In this document: positions 25,398 to 34,047 of the stretch, piece after piece
How the letters are laid out: every line of letters begins with the position of its first letter
Numbering within the stretch: position 1 is the first letter of the stretch
Assembly: GCF_013359905.1 (NCBI RefSeq)
Contig: NZ_JABMCC010000105.1
Span: forward strand, 186,001-250,000
Length of the DNA stretch: 64,000 nt
Direction: 5' to 3'
Origin: Paenibacillus taichungensis
Lineage (GTDB): Bacteria > Bacillota > Bacilli > Paenibacillales > Paenibacillaceae
The notes under the pieces: model-generated
Databases searched by the model: none
What the model saw: only the letters and a program-made list of their open reading frames with translations
What the model was told of the DNA's origin: nothing
Made by a program: the position numbers and the translations under genes

Positions 25398-26438
25398 ATG
25401 AGTTTTACCATTGACGAATCCTATGTCCTGTCTTTTCTGAAAAAGTTACTCGATACTCCCAGCCCTAGTGGCTATACCCACGATATTATTGAGATGATCC
25501 GCAAGGAAGCTGAATCACTTCATGTTGATTTTGAATTGAACAACAAGGGTGGAGCTGTGCTCACATTGCCTGGGCAGGACTCTTCCAGAACGATCGGATT
25601 GAGTGCACATGTGGATACATTGGGAGCTATGGTGCGTTCCATCACATCCTACGGCACACTGAAGCTTACCTCTGTCGGTGGATTTACCATGAACAGTATC
25701 GAGAATGAGTATTGCACCATCCACACACGCGATGGAAAGACCTACACAGGCACCATCCTTTCCCTGCACCCTTCTGTACACGTCTATCCGGATGCACGTA
25801 CGTTTGAGCGAAGCGAGAGCCATATGGAAGTACGCATTGATGAAGTGGTCTCTTCCAAGGAAGATGTTCTGGCATTGGGTATCTCTGTAGGGGACTTTAT
25901 TTCCTTCGATGCCCGTGCGGTCATTACACCCAGCGGATATATCAAATCGCGTCACCTTGATGATAAAGCCAGCGTAGCTGCTTTGTTCGGTATCCTGGAA
26001 TCTGCACATCGGGAAAACTGGAAACCACTGCATAACGTTTCGCTGCTCATCTCGAACTATGAAGAAGTTGGACACGGCGCATCTTATATTCCTGCGGAAA
26101 TCAGCGAATTGATTGCTGTAGACATGGGCGCAATGGGTGACGACCTTAGCTGCAAGGAGACGGATGTATCCATCTGTGCCAAGGATTCGTCCGGACCATA
26201 TGACTACGATATGACCTCGCGACTGATCGAACTGGCCAAACAAGCAAGCCTTGATTATGTCGTTGATATTTATCCACAATACGGCTCCGATGGCAGTGCA
26301 GCATTACGTGGAGGAAATAACATTCGTGCTGCATTGATTGGTCCGGGCGTTCATGCTTCCCACTCCATGGAACGCACGCATAAAGACGCTGTCCTGAATA
26401 CAGCGAGACTGCTCGCCGCATATATTACGACCAAGTAA
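25398..26438 (+). CDS. M42-family aminopeptidase (glutamyl/tetrahedral type)
   Basis: About 346 residues. The M42 fold with metal ligands His in SAHVDTLGAM, Asp in RHLDDKA, catalytic EEVGHG, Asp in AVDMGAMG and the final His in GPGVHASHSMER. These cytoplasmic zinc/cobalt enzymes form 12-subunit tetrahedra and trim N-terminal residues from peptides; some were first called endoglucanases by mistake. The segment between residues 70 and 170 is the PDZ-like dimerisation domain. ATG 25398 has GAGGAGG 10 bases upstream. It works in peptide turnover, as does pepF upstream. Confidence 0.93.
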   Translation: MSFTIDESYVLSFLKKLLDTPSPSGYTHDIIEMIRKEAESLHVDFELNNKGGAVLTLPGQDSSRTIGLSAHVDTLGAMVRSITSYGTLKLTSVGGFTMNSIENEYCTIHTRDGKTYTGTILSLHPSVHVYPDARTFERSESHMEVRIDEVVSSKEDVLALGISVGDFISFDARAVITPSGYIKSRHLDDKASVAALFGILESAHRENWKPLHNVSLLISNYEEVGHGASYIPAEISELIAVDMGAMGDDLSCKETDVSICAKDSSGPYDYDMTSRLIELAKQASLDYVVDIYPQYGSDGSAALRGGNNIRAALIGPGVHASHSMERTHKDAVLNTARLLAAYITTK

Positions 26439-26559
26439 ATTGTGACATGGTCATGCACAAGTCGAATGGAAATACAGCATTTGAATAAATGATCAGAGTT
26501 GTGACCTCGATCTGATCGGGCATGCCGACTTGGATATTTATCATTCACTTTTATCATGT

Positions 26560-26617
26560 AAAAAAGGACACTTCTGCTGCGCCGTTTAGGCGCAAGCCGG
26601 AAGTGTCCTTCTTCTTT
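26560..26617. terminator. Bidirectional terminator (M42 / coiled-coil gene)
   Basis: Stem GGACACTTC / GAAGTGTCC with an inner GCGCC/GGCGC stem; A run on the left, TTCTTCTTT on the right. Confidence 0.82.
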
Positions 26618-26625
26618 GAAATGTC

Positions 26626-27564
26626 TCAAATTGCTCGTTCAATATATTCGCTATACCTACGTTCCAGAAGCTCCAGCTTCACTTTGTGATCCCGGATCTC
26701 ATCCTTCAGCACATGCAACGTGCTTCGCACTGCACTCAATCCATCCTTCACCTGAGTTTCAGCTTTGCGAATTTTGTCTTGTACCATCCAATCCACAAAG
26801 AGATTATCGAAGAAATAGTCTGCGAATGAAAGCAGGCCTCCAAGGTGTAATTCCGTGTTTACAGCCATCTTCACATCCTCCAGCTCCTTCTGAAATCGGC
26901 GAAGACGTCTTCCGGCATCGACAATAGCAACCTGAGCGTCATCCATTCTGCTGCGCTTAATATGGGTCGAGATCATCCCCCCACCCATCATGTCGTATAC
27001 TCCCCAATTTCCCGCAGAGGACAAAGCCTTTTCAGCACGTTCAAGTGCATCGAGCAGATACTGACCTTCTCGATCCGCTTCATTTAGCTCCTGAAGCTCT
27101 CCCGAGAGATGTTCTCGATCCTCAGCCATCTGCTGCAATTCTGCATCTTTATCGAGCAAATCGTTTTCCTTCTTGCCCAATAACACCTTGTAATCACTTT
27201 CCCAGAATTGGTATTGCCGCTGTCCGTCCAGTTGCTGCTTAACTTGCGAGCGCTGCTTCTGGATATCCGTTAACATCTGGCATGCTGTATCGTACTCTGC
27301 CTTACTTTCCATCAACTCCAGTTCTTCTTTTTCCAGTCGATCCTCTTTTTTGCCGATTAAATGATAAAAGAATGCTGATAACGTCATGTTGTTGAGGCGA
27401 TCCACATCGTTTTGTTCCTTCTGTAGATGCTCCAGACGCTGCTGTACTTTCCTTTTCCATTCCGCTTCCTCCTGATTCAGCTTCTCCAGCCGATCATTCC
27501 ATTTATCGTACATTCTTCCCTTTTCCTTGATCACTGCCAATTGTTCATTCAGTTCTCTGTACAT
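26626..27564 (-). CDS. Coiled-coil protein of unknown function
   Basis: About 312 residues, highly charged (Glu, Lys, Gln), with long heptad stretches at about 1-60, 75-175 and 205-305 broken by a glycine-rich link (GNWGVYDMMGGGMISTHIKRS) near residue 190. No signal peptide or membrane helix. A short conserved piece before the link may form a hairpin of two coiled coils. I recognise no enzyme domain. ATG 27564 has GGGGGAG 12 bases upstream. It stands alone on its strand; similar proteins occur in Paenibacillus genomes as hypothetical. Confidence 0.8.
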   Translation of the reverse strand: MYRELNEQLAVIKEKGRMYDKWNDRLEKLNQEEAEWKRKVQQRLEHLQKEQNDVDRLNNMTLSAFFYHLIGKKEDRLEKEELELMESKAEYDTACQMLTDIQKQRSQVKQQLDGQRQYQFWESDYKVLLGKKENDLLDKDAELQQMAEDREHLSGELQELNEADREGQYLLDALERAEKALSSAGNWGVYDMMGGGMISTHIKRSRMDDAQVAIVDAGRRLRRFQKELEDVKMAVNTELHLGGLLSFADYFFDNLFVDWMVQDKIRKAETQVKDGLSAVRSTLHVLKDEIRDHKVKLELLERRYSEYIERAI

Positions 27565-27675
27565 GGATGTGGAGTTCTCCCCCTTCTATGGAATTCTTTA
27601 TTTAATAAACGGTTTGAATATGGTTAACGTTTCATATAAATTCATTTTCATCAATGCAAAAAAAATCGCCCTCCC

Positions 27676-27702
27676 CCAAAAGCCGACTACAAGTCGCTTT
27701 TG
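27676..27702 (-). terminator. Terminator of the ABC-F gene (weak)
   Basis: AAAAGC-C-GACT / AGTC-GCTTTT hairpin, followed on the minus strand by GGGGGAGGGCG and later eight U. The stem is short, so function is likely but not sure. Confidence 0.5.
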
Positions 27703-27730
27703 AAGAGAAGACGATTCACTGAAATATACT

Positions 27731-29668
27731 TTAAGACTTGCTGTTTTCAATCTGTTCCGCAAGCTCATTCAGAACGGTCCACCGTTCCATCAGTTCGTCC
27801 AGATGACGCTCCGCCTCCGCCTGCTCTGCCATTAACTCCTGTAGACGGGCTGAATCGCTGAACGATTCTTCCATCTCTTTATTAATGCGGGCCAGATTGG
27901 CTTCAGCTTTCTCGATATTCTCATCAATCTGGTCATATTCACGCTGTTCCTTGAAGCTGAACTTCAACTTAGGTTTAGCGGCCGAGACAGCAGGTTTACT
28001 TTCTTCCGTTGCTGCCGGTTTCAATTTAGCAGCTGCTCCCGTCGCACTATCCTGAGAAGATGCAGGGGCATTTTTTAACATCCATTCTGCATATTCACTG
28101 TAGTCCCCAACATGCACACGCACAGCACCGCCACCTTCAAAAGACAGTACTTTATCCACCGTCCGATCCAGGAAGTACCGGTCATGGGATACGACAAATA
28201 CAACACCTGGGAAATCATCCAGGTAATCTTCGAGTACTGCAAGTGTCTGAATGTCCAGGTCGTTCGTCGGCTCATCCAGCAGCAGGACATTCGGTGCAGC
28301 CATCAGCACACGCAGCAGGTACAGACGACGCTTTTCTCCGCCGGACAGACGGGAGATGGGTGTCCACTGTGACGCAGGGGTGAAGAGGAAACGCTCCAGC
28401 ATCTGAGCTGCTGTAATAAGAGATCCATCAGCCGTTTTTATATTCTCGGCCACTTCCTTGATGTACTCAATAACCCGCAGAGATTCATTCATCTCCTGAT
28501 GCTCCTGAGTGAAGTAGCCCAGATTAACCGTCGGGCCCACAACAACCTCACCGGCATCGGGTTCCAACTTTCCAGAAATCATTTGCAGCAAGGTTGATTT
28601 ACCGCTGCCGTTCGGGCCGACAATACCTACCCGGTCACCTGGTACCGCAATGTAACTGAGATCTTCAATCAATTTGCGGCCATCTGCCGATTTGGACAGA
28701 TGCTCGATCTCCAGTATTTTTTTACCCAAACGAGTGGAACCCACGGATACCTCTAGTGAGCCTGAACGATTGGGTCCCTGTTGATCCTTCAACTGTTCAA
28801 AGCGATCAATTCTCGCTTTTTGTTTCGTGGTCCGTGCTTTTGCACCGCGACGAATCCAGGCGAGCTCCGTACGCAGCAGATTTTGCCGTTTTTGTTCGGA
28901 TGCGGATTCACGCTCTTCACGCTCAGCCTTCAGTTCCAGGAAACGGGTATAGTTGGCCTCATAACGGAATAAACGTCCATGATCCAGCTCCAGCATCACA
29001 TTGGCTACACGATCCAAGAAATAACGATCATGCGTGATCATGAGCAGGGCGCCGCGCCTTTTTTGCAAATACTGTTCCAGCCAAACTACAGAATCATTAT
29101 CAATATGGTTCGTAGGCTCATCCAGAATGAGCAATTCGCAGGGATGAATCAGCGCAGAAGCAAGCGCCACCCGTTTACGTTGTCCACCAGACAATGTGCC
29201 CATCAGCGCATCGAATTGACGAATGCCCAGTTTGGACAGAATGCTCTTCGCTTCACTTTCCATCTGCCAAACCTGGAGCTGCTCCATTTGCTGGTTCAAA
29301 CGCAATAAACGCTCTTGCAGTGCCGGATCGGAAGGATTAAGTTCCAATAGCTCCATTGTTTCTGTATACTCACGTACTGTTTTCATCTCCGGGCTGTCGC
29401 CCTCAAATACTTGTTGCAAGACTGTATTATCCGGGTTAAACTGCGGATTCTGTGCCAGGAACTGTATACGCACGTCATTCCCAATCGAGATCTGTCCCTC
29501 ATCCGCTGGCTCCATACCTGCAATGACACGCAAAAATGTGGACTTCCCGGTTCCATTGACACCAACGACACCAATCTTGTCCTGATCGCCCATACCGAAT
29601 GAGGCGTCTTTAAACAATATTTTCTCACCATAGCTTTTCGCAACTTGCTCTACCGTCATTATGTTCAT
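27731..29668 (-). CDS. ABC-F family ATPase, Uup/YfmR-like
   Basis: About 645 residues with two ABC cassettes and no membrane part. Walker A motifs GVNGTGKST and GPNGSGKST; signatures LSGGQRKR and LSGGEKRR; the interdomain linker has RRGAKARTTKQKARIDR, typical of Uup/YfmR; the C terminus (from about 560) is a proline/alanine/lysine linker and a coiled coil. ABC-F proteins act on the ribosome, rescuing stalled translation or protecting from drugs. ATG 29668 begins MNIMTVEQV; a longer frame to 29794 lacks a site. It follows a TetR gene by 70 bases and may be under it. Confidence 0.92.
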   Translation of the reverse strand: MNIMTVEQVAKSYGEKILFKDASFGMGDQDKIGVVGVNGTGKSTFLRVIAGMEPADEGQISIGNDVRIQFLAQNPQFNPDNTVLQQVFEGDSPEMKTVREYTETMELLELNPSDPALQERLLRLNQQMEQLQVWQMESEAKSILSKLGIRQFDALMGTLSGGQRKRVALASALIHPCELLILDEPTNHIDNDSVVWLEQYLQKRRGALLMITHDRYFLDRVANVMLELDHGRLFRYEANYTRFLELKAEREERESASEQKRQNLLRTELAWIRRGAKARTTKQKARIDRFEQLKDQQGPNRSGSLEVSVGSTRLGKKILEIEHLSKSADGRKLIEDLSYIAVPGDRVGIVGPNGSGKSTLLQMISGKLEPDAGEVVVGPTVNLGYFTQEHQEMNESLRVIEYIKEVAENIKTADGSLITAAQMLERFLFTPASQWTPISRLSGGEKRRLYLLRVLMAAPNVLLLDEPTNDLDIQTLAVLEDYLDDFPGVVFVVSHDRYFLDRTVDKVLSFEGGGAVRVHVGDYSEYAEWMLKNAPASSQDSATGAAAKLKPAATEESKPAVSAAKPKLKFSFKEQREYDQIDENIEKAEANLARINKEMEESFSDSARLQELMAEQAEAERHLDELMERWTVLNELAEQIENSKS

Positions 29669-29738
29669 TGCTCGTAACCTACTTCTCTGTAAAATGTATT
29701 CAATATGAGGCTGCACATAAGATGCAACTACACTCACG

Positions 29739-30317
29739 CTATACTTGCAAAAAGGAACGACATCCGTCCAGAAACAGAGCTGCTGCAAAGGCAATTCGTT
29801 TGTTCAGGTGCTCCTCATTAAATTCCGGATTCAACATGATATCCATCTTTAGCCGATCGAGAATCCCGATATAAGCTTCTGCGAGCAGCACAGGCTCAGG
29901 CACACCAGCATTCTCTAACACCTCACGCACCATGCTCATATATTCATTCATAAATGCCTTCATGAATTTCATCAGATCCGGATCATTATTGGGTGCCATA
30001 AAAAACAGCTTGGTATGATTGCGACGCTCATAATAATACGTAAGGTGAGTCTTGGCGATCGCACCCAGCTTATCCCCCGTACTCTCATGTGATTTCAATG
30101 CATAATCCAGGCGACTGATAAAACTGTCGCAATCCCGCTTGGATACGGCGATAAATAATTGTTCCTTATTTTTGAAATATAAATAAATGGTGCCTTTCGC
30201 GATGCCTGCTTCGTCCGCAATATCGGACATTTTCGTCTCATAGAATCCTTTTGAACCGAAAATACCATAAGCTGCATCCAGAATTGCCTCCGATTTGTCT
30301 CCTTGCACAGTGCTCAA
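29739..30317 (-). CDS. TetR-family regulator
   Basis: About 192 residues: N-terminal HTH (ILDAAYGIFGSKGFYETKMS, IAKGTIYLYFKNKEQLF) and a helical ligand domain of the TetR_C/FadR-like kind. The ligand is unknown. Start is likely TTG 30317, seven bases from GGGAGG; GTG 30323 is too close. It lies between a DUF92 gene and an ABC-F gene on the same strand, so it may control the ABC-F gene or its own unit. Confidence 0.88.
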   Translation of the reverse strand: MSTVQGDKSEAILDAAYGIFGSKGFYETKMSDIADEAGIAKGTIYLYFKNKEQLFIAVSKRDCDSFISRLDYALKSHESTGDKLGAIAKTHLTYYYERRNHTKLFFMAPNNDPDLMKFMKAFMNEYMSMVREVLENAGVPEPVLLAEAYIGILDRLKMDIMLNPEFNEEHLNKRIAFAAALFLDGCRSFLQV

Positions 30318-30330
30318 ACGCACTCCCTCC

Positions 30331-31140
30331 CTACGACGCCAAAATGATACCCAAACCGATCGCTAAACATCCGCCGATCACCGAACTGAGCACGTTCACC
30401 AGATCATTACTCATCCAAGTCCAGCCACGCGCTCGAACGGTTCTGTGTCCACAATGTTCACTAACCTCGACCTCACGGCCGCACACAGTACAACGATACA
30501 TATACTGAACCGTTGCGCCCAGATAAGAATCGGCAAAAGCTCCTGCCAATCCGCCTACAAGGCCGACACACGTCCAGCTGAGCAGACTCAATCCTCCGAT
30601 CCCGGCAATCCAGGAAAAGAAAAACGCACCCACGCCGATCAAAGCTCCACCTATGGCAGCAGCCAGCGTCCCAAGTAATGAAACACCTCCAGAGGTACCT
30701 GGAGTCAGCACCTTCCACGTCACGACAGAGCGCGGTGGCTTACGGCTGAGACTTCCCCACTCGGTTGCCCATGTATCTGAAGTAACGGTAGCCATGACAC
30801 CAATAAAAGCATACATCCAGGCCGGGTGTGGAAGGATCCAGTTCCCCAGAACAAGAAACATGCCGATTCCACCGTTAGCCATGACCTGTCCAGCATCACG
30901 ATTGCCCGTCTTGGCATACGATTTCTCAAGCTCCTGCTTGCGATCCTTGCGAAATTTGGAGAACAGTGTTGAGGTAATGAAAAACAGCAGCAGTGTTCCA
31001 AACCAGAACAGGTTGCCCGCTCCGTAATATATCGTACCCATGATCACAGCCGCCAGGCAGCCGGACAGGGTTAACGACTTCTTCGCGTAAGCAGCACCCG
31101 CTACAATAAAAGCGCATACGGCGCCAATAATCCAGTCCAT
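30331..31140 (-). CDS. DUF92 membrane protein (VTE6-like)
   Basis: About 269 residues, six to seven membrane helices. DUF92 motifs are seen: AAVIMGTIYYGAG, ANGGIGMFL, SDTWATEWGSLS and PGTSGGVSLLGT. A plant member (VTE6) is a phytyl-phosphate kinase; bacterial members are presumed polyprenyl or isoprenoid phosphate kinases. ATG 31140 has AGGAG 5 bases upstream. A Cys/His-rich loop (YRCTVCGREVEVSEHCGHRT) near residue 225 could bind zinc. The TetR gene starts 13 bases after its end, suggesting one transcript. Confidence 0.85.
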   Translation of the reverse strand: MDWIIGAVCAFIVAGAAYAKKSLTLSGCLAAVIMGTIYYGAGNLFWFGTLLLFFITSTLFSKFRKDRKQELEKSYAKTGNRDAGQVMANGGIGMFLVLGNWILPHPAWMYAFIGVMATVTSDTWATEWGSLSRKPPRSVVTWKVLTPGTSGGVSLLGTLAAAIGGALIGVGAFFFSWIAGIGGLSLLSWTCVGLVGGLAGAFADSYLGATVQYMYRCTVCGREVEVSEHCGHRTVRARGWTWMSNDLVNVLSSVIGGCLAIGLGIILAS

Positions 31141-31249
31141 AAGTTCTCCTGCATGTGGCAGCATCTATGGCCCACATGACGTTTTATATTTTTGAAATTT
31201 AATTATACCACGGTTTGAACCCAATGCAGAAACTCCCTGACCCCGCATA

Positions 31250-31292
31250 CAAAAAACCTGATTTGGCAACTTTGAAAGCTGCCAAATCAGGT
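31250..31292 (-). terminator. Terminator of the sulfonate-type operon
   Basis: Stem CCTGATTTGGCA / TGCCAAATCAGG (31257-31268 with 31280-31291); six U on the minus strand. Confidence 0.9.
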
Positions 31293-31377
31293 CTATGATA
31301 TTGTGATAAAACTGTGATGAATGATCCTGCTTCCGTTTAATCAAGGATTCGAGGATGCCATCAACTCAAGTGCCAGT

Positions 31378-32151
31378 TCAGACACGCTTCGTTCCACCAA
31401 TTACACCATAACGGTAGAGCACGCTGCGACCAAACCAATTGAACAACCGATCGGTGAGAAAGCCCATAAAGCCCAGAGAAATCAGGCCGACAAAGATCCA
31501 ATCTGTGCGAAAGAATAATCGAGAATTCCAGATCAGATAACCCACGCCTTCATTTGCAGCAATCATTTCTGCTCCGATAATAGCCATATAGGAAGTGCCC
31601 ATTGCCAGTCGTACCCCCGTGAAAATATACGGAGTCGTCGCCGGAACAACGACATGCAGCAAAATCTGCCATTCGTTTGCTCCCATGCTGCGGGCTGACC
31701 GGATCTTGTCTTCTTCAATGGAGAGTACACCTGTCAGCGTGTTTAACACAACGATGAAGAACGTTGCATACATGATGAGTGCAATCTTCGATTGCTCCCC
31801 AATCCCGAACCAGACCAGGAATAGGGTAATGAATGCAATCGGCGGAATAAAGCGGATAAAATTAAGGAAAGGTTCGGCGAACAGCCGGATCATATGAACC
31901 TTGCCGATGATAAGCCCTACCGGGATCGCTATCACACTGCCAAGCACCCAACCCGCAAGCACACGTGTAAAACTAATTCCGATATACTGCATCAGTGTAC
32001 CGTCAGCAAGCAGTTCACGGGCACCAAGAATGGTATCCCACGGACCGGGAATCACTTCAGGACCATAGAGCATGGCCCCTAGCTGCCAAATCAGAATTAC
32101 CGTCACCCACAATAGAGGGATAGACACCCACTTTTTCTCCAACCACCTCAT
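31378..32151 (-). CDS. ABC transporter permease, SsuC/TauC type
   Basis: About 257 residues with six membrane helices. The EAA loop reads SARSMGANEWQILLHVVVPATTPYI, which docks the ATPase. It matches permeases for sulfonates, taurine, nitrate or thiamine precursors. Its place after a cognate ATPase and binding protein, and after an arylsulfotransferase-like gene, favours organic sulfur. ATG 32151 has GAGGTG 8 bases upstream. Last gene of the operon. Confidence 0.9.
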   Translation of the reverse strand: MRWLEKKWVSIPLLWVTVILIWQLGAMLYGPEVIPGPWDTILGARELLADGTLMQYIGISFTRVLAGWVLGSVIAIPVGLIIGKVHMIRLFAEPFLNFIRFIPPIAFITLFLVWFGIGEQSKIALIMYATFFIVVLNTLTGVLSIEEDKIRSARSMGANEWQILLHVVVPATTPYIFTGVRLAMGTSYMAIIGAEMIAANEGVGYLIWNSRLFFRTDWIFVGLISLGFMGFLTDRLFNWFGRSVLYRYGVIGGTKRV

Positions 32152-32167
32152 CTTGCTATCACCTCAA

Positions 32168-32944
32168 TTATTCTTCAAAATGGCTTTGAATCTGGTCATA
32201 TAGAATGTTGAACTCCGATGAAGCAATGTTCCTCGGATAAGACAGAGCATTGTCATATATATCCGTTATCTTGGATGAAGGTCCTACTGACATAATTCCT
32301 ATCCGCTGACCCAGCAAGAGCGCCTCCTGAATGTCATGAGTGACAAAAATAACGGTCTTGTGAGTTTCCTGCCAAATATTGACCAGCTCTTTCTGCATCG
32401 TACGCCGAGTCATTGCATCCAACGCTCCAAAGGGTTCATCCATCAACAGGATGGCCGAATCGTTAGCTAGCACCCGGGCCAATTGCACCCGCTGCTTCAT
32501 GCCACCTGACAGTTCCTTTGGAAATTTGGCTTCATGACTACCCAGTCCAACAAGCTCGATGTATCGGTCTGATATTGTACGCCGCTGAGACTTGGGCACC
32601 TTGGCCATCCGAAGTCCAAACTCCACATTCTCCCTGACGGTAAGCCAGGGAAAGAGAGAAGAATCCGCCTGCTGGAATACCATGGCCCGATCCTTGCCCG
32701 GTCTATCGATCTCCTTATTATCCACCTTGAGCTGACCGCCAGACTTGGAGATAAAGCCTGCAATCATATTTAGAAGCGTGGACTTGCCACATCCGCTGGG
32801 GCCAAGCAGGACAAAGAATTCCCCTCCCTTGATGACCAGATCGACATCCTTGATAATATAGTGTACATCCCCATGGGTGGGGGCATTGTATGTTTTGCGA
32901 AGCTGCTCGATACGAATCGTATGCTGATCTGCAGGTAAGGACAT
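32168..32944 (-). CDS. ABC transporter ATP-binding protein, SsuB/TauB type
   Basis: About 258 residues. Walker A GPSGCGKST, Q-loop FQQADSSLFPW, signature LSGGMKQRVQLARVLA, Walker B ILLMDEPFGALD, H-loop VTHD. It powers the sulfonate-type importer with the permease 16 bases downstream and the lipoprotein upstream. ATG 32944 was chosen because GGAGG is 7 bases before it; a GTG-type start six codons upstream has no site. Confidence 0.93.
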   Translation of the reverse strand: MSLPADQHTIRIEQLRKTYNAPTHGDVHYIIKDVDLVIKGGEFFVLLGPSGCGKSTLLNMIAGFISKSGGQLKVDNKEIDRPGKDRAMVFQQADSSLFPWLTVRENVEFGLRMAKVPKSQRRTISDRYIELVGLGSHEAKFPKELSGGMKQRVQLARVLANDSAILLMDEPFGALDAMTRRTMQKELVNIWQETHKTVIFVTHDIQEALLLGQRIGIMSVGPSSKITDIYDNALSYPRNIASSEFNILYDQIQSHFEE

Positions 32945-32970
32945 GAGAACACCTCCATTCAATTTGCGAG

Positions 32971-33999
32971 TTATTTACTATAAGTCACTTTATCTGGCAG
33001 TGTCTGCTTCAGGAGCTCCAGGTTCAGTTTGCTATCGAGATCAAAATCGTGTTCGATGATTCCGTTATCCACCATATACTGCTTCTGCCCTGCCAGACTG
33101 TCATAAGCTGCCTGGGTAAATCCAACTTCCCATGGATTGATCGGAAGATCCTTCAAGGTGGCCTCCTTAGGCTGCTTGGTTTCCTTATACATCAGGTCTG
33201 CAACCTCTTCAGGATGCGCCTGGGCATATACGGAGGCTTCATCCAGCGCTGCGAGAAAACCACTCACCGTTTCAGGGTTCGCCTGGATGAACTCATTGCT
33301 TGCTACAAGCCCCATTCCAAGGCGTACAGGAGTTTGGGACATATCGGTGAGCTGATGCACGCCTTCAAGCGCATCGAACTTATCAGTCAAGGCGGAACCA
33401 ATGACCCAGGTTGCATCTAGATCGCCCTGCTTTAGTGCAATGTACGCTTCGTCAAATGCTCCCTGACCGACCTGAGTTACTGCACCTAACTCCAATCCCT
33501 GGTCCTTCAAATATTCATCCCACAGGTAAGGAATAAATGTACCGCGGATGAAACTTACTTTTTTACCCTTGAGATCTGCACCACTCTGTATATCGTTCTT
33601 GGCATACAACTTCCACGCAGCTGCTGCTTCATTCGTAGCCTGACCTGCGGAAGCAATGACGGAGTAATCCCCTTTTGCCAAAGCGTTTAATACAGGAAAG
33701 TCAGCTCCGTACGCAATATCCACCTGCTTGATAAATAGCGCATTTACACCTTCCGCTGGCGAACCAAACGTAATGCTCTCTGCATCAATACCGTGGCTTG
33801 CAAAGAAACCTTTGGCAATAGCTACCCTGAACGTTGGGTTAGTACTTGTATCTGCGATCCGGATTTTCACTTTTTTGGCCTCTGTGCCTGAGGCACCCTT
33901 TGCTTCGGATACCGATTCGTTTGCAGAACATCCCGATAATATCAATAACATGGATAAGAGCATTAATAACGCACCAGTTAAGGTGGATGGTTTTCTCAC
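32971..33999 (-). CDS. ABC transporter substrate-binding lipoprotein, SsuA/NrtA type
   Basis: About 342 residues. Signal peptide with lipobox LSGC near residue 24 (counting from GTG 33999), so it is tethered outside. The NMT1/SsuA fold is shown by VKIRIADTSTNPTFRVAIAKGFF, FGSPAEGVNALFIKQVDIAYG and LKGKKVSFIRGTF. Substrate is probably an aliphatic or aromatic sulfonate or sulfate ester. Start GTG 33999 has GGGGTG 6 bases upstream; ATG 34026 is in frame without a good site. Confidence 0.9.
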   Translation of the reverse strand: MRKPSTLTGALLMLLSMLLILSGCSANESVSEAKGASGTEAKKVKIRIADTSTNPTFRVAIAKGFFASHGIDAESITFGSPAEGVNALFIKQVDIAYGADFPVLNALAKGDYSVIASAGQATNEAAAAWKLYAKNDIQSGADLKGKKVSFIRGTFIPYLWDEYLKDQGLELGAVTQVGQGAFDEAYIALKQGDLDATWVIGSALTDKFDALEGVHQLTDMSQTPVRLGMGLVASNEFIQANPETVSGFLAALDEASVYAQAHPEEVADLMYKETKQPKEATLKDLPINPWEVGFTQAAYDSLAGQKQYMVDNGIIEHDFDLDSKLNLELLKQTLPDKVTYSK

Positions 34000-34047
34000 A
34001 ATATGCACCCCATTCGTTCTAATCATTGTTCGTCGCTCTGCGCCACC

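Noticed and set aside
25515..26279. Long minus-strand frame (254 codons) opposite the M42 gene
   Set aside because: It lies fully inside the peptidase gene on the other strand, has no ribosome site, and its composition looks like a mirror of the real frame.
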